64,000 nt of DNA from contig NZ_JAEUAX010000012.1 in assembly GCF_019511645.1 (NCBI RefSeq), positions 1 to 64,000 on the forward strand, written 5' to 3'. Every line of letters begins with the position of its first letter. Positions within the stretch are counted from its first letter, which is position 1. Origin of the DNA: Microbacterium ureisolvens. GTDB lineage: Bacteria; Actinomycetota; Actinomycetes; Actinomycetales; Microbacteriaceae. A model generated the notes under the pieces. That model was not told the origin of the DNA. It made no database searches and saw only the letters and a list, made by a program, of their open reading frames with translations. The position numbers and the translations under genes were made by a program. This document shows, one piece after another, positions 1 through 9,158 of this stretch.

Positions 1-425
1 AGGCTGTAGCAGTTCTTGTCGAACCCCTCCTCGGCAGCCGACGCGTAGATCAACTCACCATCCGGACGATACGTCCACTGGTGATACCCGCACACCAGGT
101 TCCCCACCGAGCCCGCCCCCGGCTGCAAGATCCGCGCCCCACGGTGACGACACACGTTGTGCAGCACCTGCACCTCTTCATCGTCATCGCGGATCACGAT
201 CACCGACGTCTTACCGAACTCGATGGTCACGTAATCACCCGGCTCACGGATCTCCGCCACACTCGCCACGAAGATCCAGTGCTTGCCGAAAATCGCATCC
301 AGATCGAGGTTGAACACCTCGTCGCTCGTGTAGAAGGACGCCGGAAGGCTGTGTCCGGGCTGACGCTCGGCGATCAGCCGGCGGATCGCGACATCATTCT
401 GCGGTCGGATCATGGTCGTGGGCAT
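1..425 (-). CDS. gbcA: Rieske aromatic-ring-hydroxylating-type oxygenase, N-terminal part (glycine betaine demethylase GbcA-like), cut by window edge
   Basis: Only the first 141 codons are in the window; the gene continues past base 1. The visible part holds a complete Rieske [2Fe-2S] signature, C92-R-H94 and, 17 residues on, C112-x2-H115. The preceding region (FYTSDEVF, FGKHWIFVAS) is typical of GbcA/carnitine-oxygenase type alpha subunits. The family uses a mononuclear iron centre, in the missing C-terminal part, to hydroxylate an N-methyl group, which leaves as formaldehyde. Glycine betaine is inferred as substrate from the nearby sarcosine oxidase, serine dehydratase and C1-folate genes; carnitine, choline or stachydrine oxygenases look alike at the N-terminus. 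The ATG at 423-425 is supported by AGGAG about 6 bases upstream. It is divergent from the LysR gene, 110 bases away. Confidence 0.72.
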   Translation of the reverse strand, partial: MPTTMIRPQNDVAIRRLIAERQPGHSLPASFYTSDEVFNLDLDAIFGKHWIFVASVAEIREPGDYVTIEFGKTSVIVIRDDDEEVQVLHNVCRHRGARILQPGAGSVGNLVCGYHQWTYRPDGELIYASAAEEGFDKNCYS

Positions 426-535
426 CGTTGCTCCTCTTCAGCGAACACCGGGGCGTGTGGCGTGAAGCGAAGGTACCTCCGGCGACCGTGCAGAAAAAGC
501 GAAAGTTTTCTTCGACGAACGTACAATTCTCTTTC
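426..535 (+). promoter_or_regulatory. Divergent promoter region; candidate -10 TACAAT for the LysR gene
   Basis: This 110-base gap separates the oxygenase gene from the divergent lysR. It contains an AT-richer stretch with TACAAT at 522-527, placed 8 bases before the ATG at 536. There is no Shine-Dalgarno before that ATG, so a leaderless lysR transcript is likely. GAAAGTTTTC (501-510) is a GAAA/TTTC inverted repeat, and a second CTTTC lies at 531-535. These are plausible LysR contact points but the assignment is speculative. Confidence 0.4.
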
Positions 536-1462
536 ATGATCGATCGTCGCCTTCGCGTGCTCAGCGTTCTGGCGGCCACGGGCACCGTGACCGCGACCGC
601 GCACGCCCTGCAGTACACCCCGTCCGCGGTCTCGGCGCAGCTGCGAACGCTCTCGGAGCAGCTCGGCGTGACGCTCGTCGTCGCCGACGGTCGCCGCCTG
701 CAGCTGACGGCCGCCGGTCGCGCACTTGTCTCCCGCCTCGACGAGCTCTACGCGCTGTGGGAGCGCATCGAGGCAGAGGTGAAGCGCTCCGCCGGCGAGA
801 TCAGCGATTCACTCCGCATCTGCGGCTTCTCTACAGCCGCCGCAGCGCTGCTTCCGCGCGTCGCGGCTCACCTCCGCGCCGCGCACCCGCTCGCCAGCGT
901 CGAGATCCTCGAGGCAGGCCCCGAAGAGTGCTTCGAGATGCTTGCCGTTGACCGGGTCGATCTCGCCGTGGTCATCGCCACGTCGGGGATCCCGCCCCCC
1001 ACGGATGGCCGGTTCGATCAGCGCTCGCTGATGGACGACCCGCTCGATCTACTGGTGCCCACTGGACACCCACTCGCCGCGCGGACATCCGTCGCGCTGC
1101 GGGATGCCGCGCACGAGGACTGGATCACCGACCACGACGGCAGCGCTTACCACCGACTCCTCCTCACCGCCTGCGCCGCTGCCGGGTTCGCTCCCCATGT
1201 GAGGCACCGTTCGATCGAATGGGAGTCCACCGCCGCCCTGGTGGACGCCGGGTTCGGCTGCGCCCTCGTACCGCGCATGGCACGGCTTCCCGCCGGGTAC
1301 GGCATCGTGCGCGTACCCCTCAGCGGAGAACCTCAACCGGCGCGCACCATTCTGACGGCGACTCGACGCGAAGCGCAGACGTCTCCCCTCATCGCGGAGG
1401 CGCTCGACGAGCTCGAATCCCTCGCTCGTGGCCGCACAGCCGGAGGTCACCTCCCGGATTAG
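536..1462 (+). CDS. LysR-family transcriptional regulator
   Basis: 308-residue LysR regulator. The N-terminal winged helix-turn-helix is clear (residues about 4-60: LRVLSVLAATGTVTATAHAL, then YTPSAVSAQLRTLSEQLG). It is followed by a two-lobed effector-binding domain to residue about 300. The open frame extends upstream to 428, but the conserved start of the HTH and the -10-like TACAAT at 522-527 favour the ATG at 536. It diverges from the Rieske oxygenase gene, the classical arrangement for a LysR activator and its target, so control of betaine demethylation is a reasonable inference. folD follows 129 bases downstream on the same strand and may be a second target. The effector is unknown. Confidence 0.85.
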   Translation: MIDRRLRVLSVLAATGTVTATAHALQYTPSAVSAQLRTLSEQLGVTLVVADGRRLQLTAAGRALVSRLDELYALWERIEAEVKRSAGEISDSLRICGFSTAAAALLPRVAAHLRAAHPLASVEILEAGPEECFEMLAVDRVDLAVVIATSGIPPPTDGRFDQRSLMDDPLDLLVPTGHPLAARTSVALRDAAHEDWITDHDGSAYHRLLLTACAAAGFAPHVRHRSIEWESTAALVDAGFGCALVPRMARLPAGYGIVRVPLSGEPQPARTILTATRREAQTSPLIAEALDELESLARGRTAGGHLPD

Positions 1463-1470
1463 TTGTGTTG

Positions 1471-1513
1471 CGTGCTACGCACGTTGTGCGCCTGCAGCAA
1501 CGTGGTTTATGCT
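1471..1513 (+). promoter_or_regulatory. Candidate promoter and small operator upstream of folD
   Basis: TTGTGC (1484-1489) and TATGCT (1508-1513) are separated by 18 bases and resemble a sigma-A type -35/-10 pair reading into folD. Directly upstream is CGTGC-TAC-GCACG (1471-1483), a perfect 5-base inverted repeat that could bind a regulator. There is no experimental basis; the assignment rests on spacing and position only. Confidence 0.4.
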
Positions 1514-1591
1514 CGACCGCACCGCAGTCCATCGGCTGCGGCGAGCAGCGCCGGCGCCCCCCCTGCCGGCAACCGACGAAGAGGTCGCCCC

Positions 1592-2506
1592 ATGACTGCG
1601 CGCATCCTGAACGGCATCGAGACGGCCGCCGAGATCAAGTCGGAACTCCGCACGCGGGTCGCGCGGCTCGCGGAACGGGGCATCGTCCCGGGTCTGGGAA
1701 CACTCCTCGTCGGCGACGACGCGGCCTCGCGCTCCTATGTCACCGGCAAGCACCGCGACTGCGCAGAGGTCGGCGCCGCCTCGATCTCGGTCGAACTCCC
1801 CTCGACGGCGGACCTCGCTGAGATCGCCGATGCGGTCCGCGGCCTCAACGAGGATCCCGCCGTGACGGCCTTCATCGTCCAACTGCCGCTGCCCGCGCGC
1901 GTCGACGAGAACGCCATCCTCGAGCTGATCGACCCGTCAAAGGATGCAGACGGACTCCACCCGGTGAACCTCGGTCGGCTGGTGCTCGGGGTGGATCCCC
2001 TCACCGCGCCCGCGGCACCGCTTCCCTGCACGCCTGCCGGCATCGTCGAGCTCCTGGACCGCCACGGCGTCGAACTCCGGGGGGCCCGCGTCGCCGTCGT
2101 CGGGCGCGGTATCACCGTCGGCCGGCCGCTCGGCCTGCTCCTCACGCGACGAGGCGCCGACGCGACTGTCACGCTCACCCACTCGCGCACGCCCGATCTC
2201 GCTGCGGAGATCCGCCGTGCCGACATCGTGATCGCGGCGGCTGGGGCTCCACACCTCGTCAAGCCCGACTGGATCAAGCCCGGAGCCGCCGTGCTCGACG
2301 TCGGGGTGACCCGGGTCGGCACTACCGCCTCCGGTCGCGCGAAGCTCGCCGGAGACGTGGACCCGGCGGTCGCGGAGGTTGCGGGCTGGCTCTCCCCCAA
2401 CCCCGGCGGCGTGGGCCCCATGACCCGCGCCCTCCTCGTCTCCAACGTGGTCGAGGCGGCCGAGCGGAACGCGGCACTCCTGGTCGAGGCGACGGTCGGC
2501 GCCTAG
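1592..2506 (+). CDS. folD: Bifunctional methylenetetrahydrofolate dehydrogenase / methenyltetrahydrofolate cyclohydrolase
   Basis: 304 residues, the normal FolD length. It interconverts 5,10-methylene-, 5,10-methenyl- and 10-formyl-THF in the cytosol. Visible landmarks are the catalytic Y-x3-K region [14 protein letters not shown], the substrate loop [25 protein letters not shown] and the NADP-binding [11 protein letters not shown]. The frame is open back to 1463, but the ATG at 1592 has GAAGAGG upstream and begins where the family begins. Beside betaine and sarcosine demethylation genes it probably handles the methylene-THF made by sarcosine oxidase. ppsR starts only 2 bases after its stop, so the three plus-strand genes folD-ppsR-ppsA may be co-transcribed. 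Confidence 0.93.
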   Translation: MTARILNGIETAAEIKSELRTRVARLAERGIVPGLGTLLVGDDAASRSYVTGKHRDCAEVGAASISVELPSTADLAEIADAVRGLNEDPAVTAFIVQLPLPARVDENAILELIDPSKDADGLHPVNLGRLVLGVDPLTAPAAPLPCTPAGIVELLDRHGVELRGARVAVVGRGITVGRPLGLLLTRRGADATVTLTHSRTPDLAAEIRRADIVIAAAGAPHLVKPDWIKPGAAVLDVGVTRVGTTASGRAKLAGDVDPAVAEVAGWLSPNPGGVGPMTRALLVSNVVEAAERNAALLVEATVGA

Positions 2507-2508
2507 CG

Positions 2509-3387
2509 ATGATCGACACGAGCGTGCCGGTGAGCACGGGTGCGGCGGCGGCCACGACGCTCACGCGCGCCGTCTACTTCGTGTCGGACAGCACGGGCAT
2601 CACCGCTGAGACGCTGGGCAACGCGCTGCTCGCCAACTTTCCCACCATCGGCTTCCAGCGGCACACGATCCCCTTCGTCGACACGGTGGAAGGCGCCCGC
2701 GCCCTCGTGGCCGACATCGACCGCGCGGCGCACGATGGCCTGTCGCCCATCGTCTTCACCACCGTGAAGGCCGCTGCAGTCCGGGCGGAGCTCGCGAAGG
2801 CGAGGGCCGTGCCGATCGACCTGCTCGGCGGCCACCTCGTCGAGCTCGAGTCAGCGCTGCGCACGACCGCGAGCGAACAGCTCGGCCAGTATCACGGCGT
2901 GGGTGACCTGCAGTCGTACTTCGCCCGCATGCGCGCCATCGAGTATGCGATCGAGCACGACGACGGCCAGAGCGATCGGGCGCTCGACATCGCCGATGTC
3001 GTCATCATCGCGCCTTCGAGGTGCGGCAAGACGCCGACCACGATGTACCTGGCCCTGCAGTACGGCGTCCTCGTCGCGAACTACCCGCTGACCGACGACG
3101 ACTTCGGCAGCGATTCGCTGCCCCGACGGATCGCGCCGCACGCCGGCCGCTGCTTCGGCCTGACGACCAACCCGCTGCGTCTGAGCCAAGTCCGTCACGA
3201 GCGCCGTCCGAACTCCCGCTACGCGAGCCTCGCGCAGTGCACCGCCGAGCTGCGGCGCGCCGAGCAGCTCTACCAGCGCCACCGCATCCCTTACCTCAAC
3301 TCCGCGACGAAGAGCGTCGAGGAGATGTCCGCCGTGATCCTGCAGTCGATGAAGCTGCGGGAACGACCTCATGAGAGGACCACCTGA
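2509..3387 (+). CDS. ppsR: Pyruvate,water dikinase regulatory protein (bifunctional ADP-dependent kinase / Pi-dependent pyrophosphorylase, DUF299)
   Basis: 292 residues. The family switches PEP synthase off and on by phosphorylating and dephosphorylating a threonine beside its catalytic histidine. The N-terminal [20 protein letters not shown] and the P-loop-like [15 protein letters not shown] (residues 168-182) are diagnostic. The usual motif is SRTxKTPT, so Cys at 172 in place of Thr is a small deviation. The stop codon TGA shares its last base with the ATG of ppsA (TGATG), so the two are translationally coupled, which fits a regulator and its enzyme. Confidence 0.92.
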   Translation: MIDTSVPVSTGAAAATTLTRAVYFVSDSTGITAETLGNALLANFPTIGFQRHTIPFVDTVEGARALVADIDRAAHDGLSPIVFTTVKAAAVRAELAKARAVPIDLLGGHLVELESALRTTASEQLGQYHGVGDLQSYFARMRAIEYAIEHDDGQSDRALDIADVVIIAPSRCGKTPTTMYLALQYGVLVANYPLTDDDFGSDSLPRRIAPHAGRCFGLTTNPLRLSQVRHERRPNSRYASLAQCTAELRRAEQLYQRHRIPYLNSATKSVEEMSAVILQSMKLRERPHERTT

Positions 3388-5813
3388 TGACCGACATCCT
3401 CTGGTTCGAGCAGATCGGCATGGGCGACGTCGCCCGCGTCGGCGGCAAGAACGCGTCACTGGGAGAGATGGTCTCGCACCTCTCCTCCGCGGGCGTGCGC
3501 GTCCCGCGCGGATTCGCGACGACCGCCGACGCCTATCGCCGCTTCCTCGCCGCCGACGGGCTCGACGAGCGCATCCGCGCCGCGGTCGAGCGGCTCGACC
3601 CCGACGACGTGGCCGAGCTCGTCCGCGTCGGCACGGACGTGCGCGGCTGGATCGAGCAGCAGCCGTTCCCCGCCGACCTCGAGCGGGAGATCCGCGACGC
3701 CTACGGGCACCTCGTCGCGAACGACGACGATCCGGACGGGGTCACCTGGGCGGTGAGGTCGAGCGCCACCGCCGAAGACCTTCCCGATGCATCGTTCGCC
3801 GGGCAGCAGGAGACGTTCCTCAACATCGGCGGGGTCGAGAACATCCTCCAGGCCGTCCGGTCGGTGTACGCGTCGCTCTACAACGACCGCGCCATCGCCT
3901 ACCGGGTGCACCACGGTTTCGACCACCACGACGTCGCGCTCTCGGCGGGCGTGCAGCGGATGGTGCGCTCCGACGTCGGGGCATCCGGTGTCATGTTCAC
4001 CGTCGACACCGAGTCCGGCTTCGACCAGGCGGTGTTCCTCACCAGCTCCTACGGCCTCGGTGAGGCGGTCGTGCAGGGCGCGGTCAACCCCGACGAGTTC
4101 TACGTCTACAAGCCGGCGCTCCGCGAGGGGCGGCCCGCGATCCTGAAGCGCGCCGTGGGAGACAAGGCCATCGCCATGCGGTACACCGACGGCCGGCACG
4201 TCGGCGGCAGCACCGCCTTCGTCGACGTCGACCCGTCGGAGCGCCGCCGGTTCTCCGTCACCGACGACGAGGTGGAGGAGCTCGGGCGCATCGCTCTCGT
4301 CATCGAGGAGCACTACGGGCGCCCGATGGACATCGAGTGGGCCCGCGACGGTGTCGACGGGCGTCTCTACGTGCTCCAGGCCCGCCCCGAGACGGTGGTC
4401 TCGCGCAGCACCGAGAACGTCTTGCGCCGGTTCGTGCTCCGTGAGCGCGGGGAGGTGCTCGTGCGAGGCAGCGCGATCGGCCAGCGCATCGGCGCCGGAG
4501 CGGTGCGGGTGCTGACCTCGATCGACCAGATGCACGACTTCGCGCCCGGCGACGTGCTCGTGGCCGACATGACGGACCCGGACTGGGAGCCGATCATGAA
4601 GCGCGCCGCCGCGATCGTCACCGATCGCGGCGGGCGGACGTGCCATGCCGCGATCATCGCCCGGGAGCTGGGGATCCCGGCCGTGGTGGGCACCGGCGAC
4701 GCGACGCGCGTGCTGAGCGGCGGCGAGCACATCACCGTGTCCTGTGCGGAGGGCGACGAGGGGCTGGTCTACCGCGGCCTCCTCCCCTTCGACGAGGAGC
4801 AGACGGAACTGGATCGGATGCCGGAGGTCCCGGTCAAGATCATGATGAACGTGGGCACGCCCGACCAGGCGTTCTCGTTCTCGAAGCTGCCTCATCGCGG
4901 CGTCGGCCTGGCGCGGCTCGAGTTCATCATCAACCGGCAGATCGGCATCCACCCCCGCGCCCTGCTCGGGGTCGACGAACTGCCGGTCGACATCGCGGGC
5001 GTCGTGCGGGAGCGGGTCGCCGCCTACCCCTCTCCGCGCGAGTACTTCGTGCAGCGCGTGGCCGAGGGCGTCTCGACGATCGCCGCCGCGTTCGCGCCGG
5101 AGCCGGTCATCGTGCGGCTGAGCGACTTCAAGTCCAACGAGTACGCGAACCTGGTCGGCGGGCGCCTCTTCGAGCCGGAGGAGGAGAACCCCATGCTCGG
5201 CTACCGCGGCGCTTCGCGGTACATCTCGGAGGACTTCCGCGCCTGCTTCGATCTCGAGTGCGAGGCGCTGCGCCGGGTGCGCGACGACATGGGGCTCACC
5301 AACGTGCAGATCATGGTGCCCTTCGTGCGGACCCTCGACGAGGCGCGGGGGGTCATCGGCCTTCTCGCCGAGAACGGGCTGCGACGCGGCGAGAACGGCC
5401 TGAAGATCGTCATGATGTGCGAGCTGCCGTCGAACGCGATCCTCGCCGAGCAGTTCCTGGAGTACTTCGACGGGTTCTCGATCGGGTCGAACGACATGAC
5501 GCAGCTGGCGCTCGGCCTCGACCGCGACTCCGCTCTGGTCGCGGCGAGTTTCGACGAGCGCGATCCCGCGGTGCGGCGCCTGCTGGGCTTCGCCATCGAC
5601 GCGTGTCGCCGGCAGGGCAAGTACGTCGGCATCTGCGGCCAGGGCCCGTCGGACCATCCCGACTTCGCCGAGTGGCTGGTCACGCGCGGGATCGAGTCGA
5701 TCTCGCTGAATCCCGACACGGTCGTCTCGACGTGGTTCGGGCTGTCGGAGCTCGACGGGACGCACGCGGCGGTGCTGAGCCGCGCGGAACTGGCGCCGGC
5801 AGGAAGCCGGTGA
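3387..5813 (+). CDS. ppsA: Phosphoenolpyruvate synthase (pyruvate, water dikinase)
   Basis: 808 residues. It converts pyruvate, ATP and water to PEP, AMP and phosphate, the entry to gluconeogenesis. Domains in order: ATP-grasp-like nucleotide-binding domain from residue 1 ([30 protein letters not shown]), the swivelling phospho-histidine domain ([12 protein letters not shown], His phosphorylated; the adjacent Thr is the likely PpsR target), and the C-terminal TIM barrel with [20 protein letters not shown] and the catalytic-Cys loop [11 protein letters not shown]. Coupled to ppsR upstream. In this island it would turn pyruvate from sarcosine, glycine and serine breakdown into PEP for biosynthesis, which matters for a cell growing on C1/C2 amines. 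Confidence 0.95.
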   Translation: MTDILWFEQIGMGDVARVGGKNASLGEMVSHLSSAGVRVPRGFATTADAYRRFLAADGLDERIRAAVERLDPDDVAELVRVGTDVRGWIEQQPFPADLEREIRDAYGHLVANDDDPDGVTWAVRSSATAEDLPDASFAGQQETFLNIGGVENILQAVRSVYASLYNDRAIAYRVHHGFDHHDVALSAGVQRMVRSDVGASGVMFTVDTESGFDQAVFLTSSYGLGEAVVQGAVNPDEFYVYKPALREGRPAILKRAVGDKAIAMRYTDGRHVGGSTAFVDVDPSERRRFSVTDDEVEELGRIALVIEEHYGRPMDIEWARDGVDGRLYVLQARPETVVSRSTENVLRRFVLRERGEVLVRGSAIGQRIGAGAVRVLTSIDQMHDFAPGDVLVADMTDPDWEPIMKRAAAIVTDRGGRTCHAAIIARELGIPAVVGTGDATRVLSGGEHITVSCAEGDEGLVYRGLLPFDEEQTELDRMPEVPVKIMMNVGTPDQAFSFSKLPHRGVGLARLEFIINRQIGIHPRALLGVDELPVDIAGVVRERVAAYPSPREYFVQRVAEGVSTIAAAFAPEPVIVRLSDFKSNEYANLVGGRLFEPEEENPMLGYRGASRYISEDFRACFDLECEALRRVRDDMGLTNVQIMVPFVRTLDEARGVIGLLAENGLRRGENGLKIVMMCELPSNAILAEQFLEYFDGFSIGSNDMTQLALGLDRDSALVAASFDERDPAVRRLLGFAIDACRRQGKYVGICGQGPSDHPDFAEWLVTRGIESISLNPDTVVSTWFGLSELDGTHAAVLSRAELAPAGSR

Positions 5814-5935
5814 AGAACGTGGGCCGGGTATAGAGGCCGCGGTTCATCCGGGTGCCGCGCTCCCTGAGGGGGTCGACGCGCCCGGGATGACCGAGGATCC
5901 TCGTACTCAGGCCACGCCACAAGGAAAGGACGAAC

Positions 5936-7157
5936 ATGTCTGGAAACAAGGCGGTCGCCTACAAGGGGCCCGGTGTCGTCGAAGTGATCGACACCGCCTA
6001 CCCCGAGTTCGAGCTGAAGGACGGGCCGGGCGTGAACCCGGCCAACGTCGGCAGGCAGGTGCGTCACGGAGCGATCCTGCGCACGGTCGCGACCAACATC
6101 TGCGGGTCTGACCAGCACATGGTGCGCGGGCGCACCACTGCCCCGGAGGGGCTCGTGCTGGGCCACGAGATCACCGGCGAGGTCGTCGAGGTCGGCCCCG
6201 ACGTGGAGTTCATCAAGGTGGGCGACATCGTCTCGGTGCCCTTCAACATCGCCTGCGGCCGCCGCCGCAACTGCAAGGAGGGCAAGACCGGCATCTGCCT
6301 GAACGTCAACCCCGACCGGCCCGGCAGCGCCTACGGCTACGTCGACATGGGCGGCTGGGTCGGCGGCCAGGCCGAGTACGTGCTGGTGCCGTATGCGGAC
6401 TGGAACCTCCTGAAGTTCCCGGACCGCGACCAGGCTCTGGAGAAGATCCTCGACCTGGCGATGCTGTCCGACATCTTCCCCACCGGCTTCCACGGCGCCG
6501 TCACCGCCGGGGTCGGGGCCGGGCTCGACGGTGTACATCGCCGGCGCCGGACCAGTCGGGATCGCCGCCGCCGTCGGCGCACAGCTGCTGGGTGCCGCTG
6601 CGGTGATCGTCGGCGACCTCAACGAGGACCGCCTCGCGCAGGCCCGCTCGTTCGGCTGCGAGACGGTCGACGTCTCCCAGGGCGACCCGAAGGAGCAGAT
6701 CGAGCAGATCCTCGGCGTTCCCGAGGTCGACTCCGCGGTCGACGCGGTCGGCTTCGAGGCGCGCGGACACGGAACGGATGCCTCGCACGAGGCGCCCGCG
6801 ACGGTGCTCAACTCGCTGATGGACATCACCGCGGCCGGCGGCGCGCTCGGCATTCCGGGGCTGTACGTCACCGGCGACCCGGGCGGCATCGACGAGGCCG
6901 CGAAGGTCGGCTCGCTGTCGCTGCGGCTCGGGCTGGGCTGGGCGAAGTCGCTGTCGTTCACCACCGGGCAGTGCCCGGTGATGAAGTACAACCGTCAGCT
7001 GATGATGGCGATCCTCCACGACAAGGTCCAGATCGCCAAGGCCGTCAACGCCACCCCGATCTCGCTCGGCGACGCGCCCCGCGGCTACGCCGAGTTCGAC
7101 CAGGGCGCGGCGAAGAAGTACGTGCTGAACCCGAACGGCTACATCAAGGCGGCCTGA
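5936..7157 (+). pseudogene. fdhA: Glutathione-independent formaldehyde dehydrogenase (zinc-dependent), frameshifted
   Basis: Two overlapping frames together match the whole FdhA family. The first, from the ATG at 5936 with AAGGAAAGGA upstream, runs to GAVTAGVG. The second resumes at about 6519 with PGSTVYIAGAGPVG and ends at 7157. Removing one G from the GGGG run at 6515-6518 restores a 406-residue protein (family about 400). A second lesion is visible: the structural-zinc motif, normally CGxCxxC, reads CGRRRNC, so one of four zinc cysteines is Arg (CGC for TGC). Catalytic landmarks are otherwise intact (ICGSDQHM, LGHEITGEV). The enzyme oxidises formaldehyde with NAD, which would be needed to detoxify product of betaine and sarcosine demethylation. 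A sequencing error at the G run is possible, but the missing Cys independently suggests decay. Confidence 0.85.
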
Positions 7158-7165
7158 TTCGATCG

Positions 7166-7190
7166 CGGATGCCGCGGCCCGCGGCATCCG
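7166..7190 (+). other. Intercistronic GC-rich hairpin
   Basis: Perfect 11-base inverted repeat (CGGATGCCGCG, loop GCC, then CGCGGCATCCG) between the fdhA remnant and the HbpS-like gene. There is no T-run, so it may slow transcription or stabilise mRNA rather than terminate. It contains the over-represented word GGATGC and its complement. Confidence 0.6.
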
Positions 7191-7214
7191 TCCGCCCATC
7201 GAAAGGAGAGCTGT

Positions 7215-7619
7215 ATGTCTGTCACCCTCGAGGACGCACGTCGCATCATCGCCGCGGCGGAGAAGCGCGCCGACGAGATCGGCCAGCCCATGAACATCGC
7301 GGTCGTGGACGCGGGCGGCAACCTGGTGTCGCACGTGCGACAGGACGGCGCATGGATCGGCAGCATCGAGATCTCGATCAGCAAGGCCTGGACGTCGAGG
7401 GCCTTCGACATCTCGACGAAGGACCTGGGCGACAACTCGCAGCCGACGCAGCAGTTCTTCGGCATCCACACCACCAACGCCCACGGCCGCGGCGTCGCGA
7501 TATTCGCCGGCGGCGTGCCGCTCAGCCGCGACGGCAGGGTCGTCGGCGCGGTGGGCGTGTCCGGCGGCTCGGGCGAGCAGGACCAGACCGTGGCCGAGGC
7601 CGGTGCGGCGGCGTTCTGA
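7215..7619 (+). CDS. GlcG/HbpS family protein (DUF336), small cytosolic
   Basis: 134 residues covering one complete GlcG/HbpS domain: MSVTLEDARRIIAAAEKRA at the start, NIAVVDAGGNLVSHVRQDG, and the conserved end IFAGGVPLSRDGRVVGAVGVSGG. Family members include haem-binding HbpS and proteins adjoining dehydrogenases; the biochemical role is poorly defined. The ATG follows GAAAGGAGAG. The gene lies 57 bases downstream of fdhA and is probably co-transcribed with it. No signal peptide is present, unlike Streptomyces HbpS, which is secreted. A second family member is at 39843-40262. Confidence 0.75.
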   Translation: MSVTLEDARRIIAAAEKRADEIGQPMNIAVVDAGGNLVSHVRQDGAWIGSIEISISKAWTSRAFDISTKDLGDNSQPTQQFFGIHTTNAHGRGVAIFAGGVPLSRDGRVVGAVGVSGGSGEQDQTVAEAGAAAF

Positions 7620-7629
7620 CACATCGAGA

Positions 7630-7667
7630 GCGAAGGTGCCGTCTCCCGAGGGGGACGGCACCTTCGC
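7630..7667. terminator. Bidirectional intrinsic terminator hairpin
   Basis: 14-base perfect stem (GCGAAGGTGCCGTC / GACGGCACCTTCGC) with a 10-base loop. It lies 10 bases after the HbpS-like stop and 32 bases before the folE stop on the opposite strand. Convergent placement fits a shared terminator. Confidence 0.85.
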
Positions 7668-7698
7668 TGTGCAAGCGGTCGCTGTCGGCCGCCGAGCA

Positions 7699-8346
7699 TC
7701 AGTGGGCGTCGAGCGAGCCCCCGATCAACGAGATGATCTCGGCGCGGGCGGCGGGCTCGGCGCAGCCGCCGCGCGCGGCGATCGTCAGCGTCGACGAACG
7801 CGTCTGCAGGGAGCTGCGCATCGTGACGCACTGGTGGACGGCGTCGAGCACCACGAGCACCCCTCGTGGCGCAAGGGCTCCGACGATCGTCGAGGCGATC
7901 TCCTCGCCCAGGCGCTCCTGCACCTGCGCACGCGCGGCCAGGATGTCGACGACCCGCACGAGCGCGCCGAAGCCGACGACCGCGTCACCCGGAAGGTACG
8001 CGATGTGCGCGCGCCCAGCGAACGGCAGGAGGTGGTGCTCGCAGACGGAGCGGAAGCGGATGTCGCGCAGCAGCACCATGCCGCACGCGGCCGGTACATC
8101 GCCTGCAGGGTCCCCCACCGCGATCGCGGCGTCCAGGGCGGACGCGGCATCCTGTTGCGTCCCCGACAGCAGCTCGACCCAGTTGTCGGCCACGCGTTCG
8201 GGTGTGCGCCGCAGACCCTCGCGGTCGGGGTCCTCGCCGACCGCGATCAGCAGCTCGCGCACGAGGTCGGCGACGCGATCGCGGTCGACGCCGGGCGGGC
8301 GGCGCTCGAGGGTCGTTGCGTGGAGAGCCGGCGGGAAGGCTCTCAT
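7699..8346 (-). CDS. folE: GTP cyclohydrolase I
   Basis: 215 residues. It opens GTP to dihydroneopterin triphosphate, the first step of pterin and folate synthesis. Zinc ligands are present: C102 in SVCEHHLLPF with His104/105, and C173 in HQCVTMRSS (usual HxCMxMRG, so the tail of this motif is divergent). ATGA overlap with the upstream metF-like gene makes it the last gene of the glyA-sox operon. A folate-synthesis enzyme inside a THF-dependent demethylation operon suggests it is an extra copy that raises the folate pool during growth on sarcosine or betaine; this is inference, as the housekeeping folE would lie elsewhere. Confidence 0.88.
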   Translation of the reverse strand: MRAFPPALHATTLERRPPGVDRDRVADLVRELLIAVGEDPDREGLRRTPERVADNWVELLSGTQQDAASALDAAIAVGDPAGDVPAACGMVLLRDIRFRSVCEHHLLPFAGRAHIAYLPGDAVVGFGALVRVVDILAARAQVQERLGEEIASTIVGALAPRGVLVVLDAVHQCVTMRSSLQTRSSTLTIAARGGCAEPAARAEIISLIGGSLDAH

Positions 8347-9158
8347 GGCCCGGACGTCCCTGCGCGGGCACGCACCCGCACGTCGAGCCCGTCGCGGGGA
8401 TCGATGCGCTCGAGCGCGTTGAAGCTGTAGACGTGGAAGCCGGCGATGGCAGAGGCCGCCTCACCGAGGCCGCGGACGGCGTCGTGGCGCAGCTGGGTCG
8501 AGTCGAAGCCGGCGAGCAGACGCCTGTTCGAGCCCTTGCGCGCGAACGCGAGCGACGGGCCCACCCCGATCCGGGCGGCGATGCGCAGCAGCTGGGTCAT
8601 GCCCACGCGTCCGGGCACGCCGATCCAGAACGGGAGACGGATGCCGTCACCCGCCGCCCTGCGGATGAACTCGCCGACCACCGCGCCGTCGAAGCACAGC
8701 TGCGTGACGGCATAGTCCGCCTCCGCCGCCTTCGCGCGGAGGATGTCGAGCCCTTCGACGATCCCGAACGCCGGGTGGCCCTCCGGGTAGGCCGCCACGC
8801 CCAGGCGGAACCGCTCGCCGGCGTCGTCGCGGAGCGCGCTCAGCAGCGCGGATCCGTCCCGGTAGGGGCCCGACTGCACGCCGTCGCCCCCGACGACGAA
8901 GAGTGCCGCGACGCGTGAGTCCGACAACCGGCGCACGATCTCATCGAGCTCACCCGCCCGCGCGATGCGCGCCGCGGCCAGATGCGGGATCGCGTCGTAG
9001 CCCGCTGCGACGAGCTCGAGCGTGACGTCGACGGTGTCGCCGAGGTCATGCCCGGGCAGCGCCGTCACGCTCACGCTCGATCCCGCCGGCAGGTGACGTC
9101 GCACCTGCTCGACGATCCCCGGAACAGGGATGATCTCGATCCGGTCGGCGGTCAGCAT
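8343..9158 (-). CDS. Methylenetetrahydrofolate reductase-like flavoprotein (short, non-canonical)
   Basis: 271 residues with recognisable but divergent MTHFR features. These include SVTALPGHDLGDTVDVTLEL and DAIPHLAAARIARAGEL near the N-terminus, FVVGGDG at about residue 94 (family FVxGGD), YPEGHP at about 131, and PFWIGVPGRVGMTQLLRIA further on. The likely reaction interconverts methylene- and methyl-THF with FAD. The ATG lies inside the end of sdaA (7-base overlap) and the stop overlaps folE, so expression is tightly coupled. The sequence looks closer to the short actinobacterial MTHFR-like group than to enteric MetF. In a demethylation operon it could run in either direction, supplying methyl-THF or oxidising it. 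Confidence 0.75.
   Translation of the reverse strand: MLTADRIEIIPVPGIVEQVRRHLPAGSSVSVTALPGHDLGDTVDVTLELVAAGYDAIPHLAAARIARAGELDEIVRRLSDSRVAALFVVGGDGVQSGPYRDGSALLSALRDDAGERFRLGVAAYPEGHPAFGIVEGLDILRAKAAEADYAVTQLCFDGAVVGEFIRRAAGDGIRLPFWIGVPGRVGMTQLLRIAARIGVGPSLAFARKGSNRRLLAGFDSTQLRHDAVRGLGEAASAIAGFHVYSFNALERIDPRDGLDVRVRARAGTSGP

Noticed and set aside
3456..5765. 769-codon minus-strand open frame
   Set aside because: Exact antisense shadow of ppsA with no recognisable domain and no ribosome site.
5936..8422. A single long open frame of 828 codons starting like formaldehyde dehydrogenase
   Set aside because: After about residue 194 it becomes Arg-rich shadow sequence across fdhA, the HbpS-like gene and antisense folE. 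The true protein continues in another frame, so this is a frameshift read-through.
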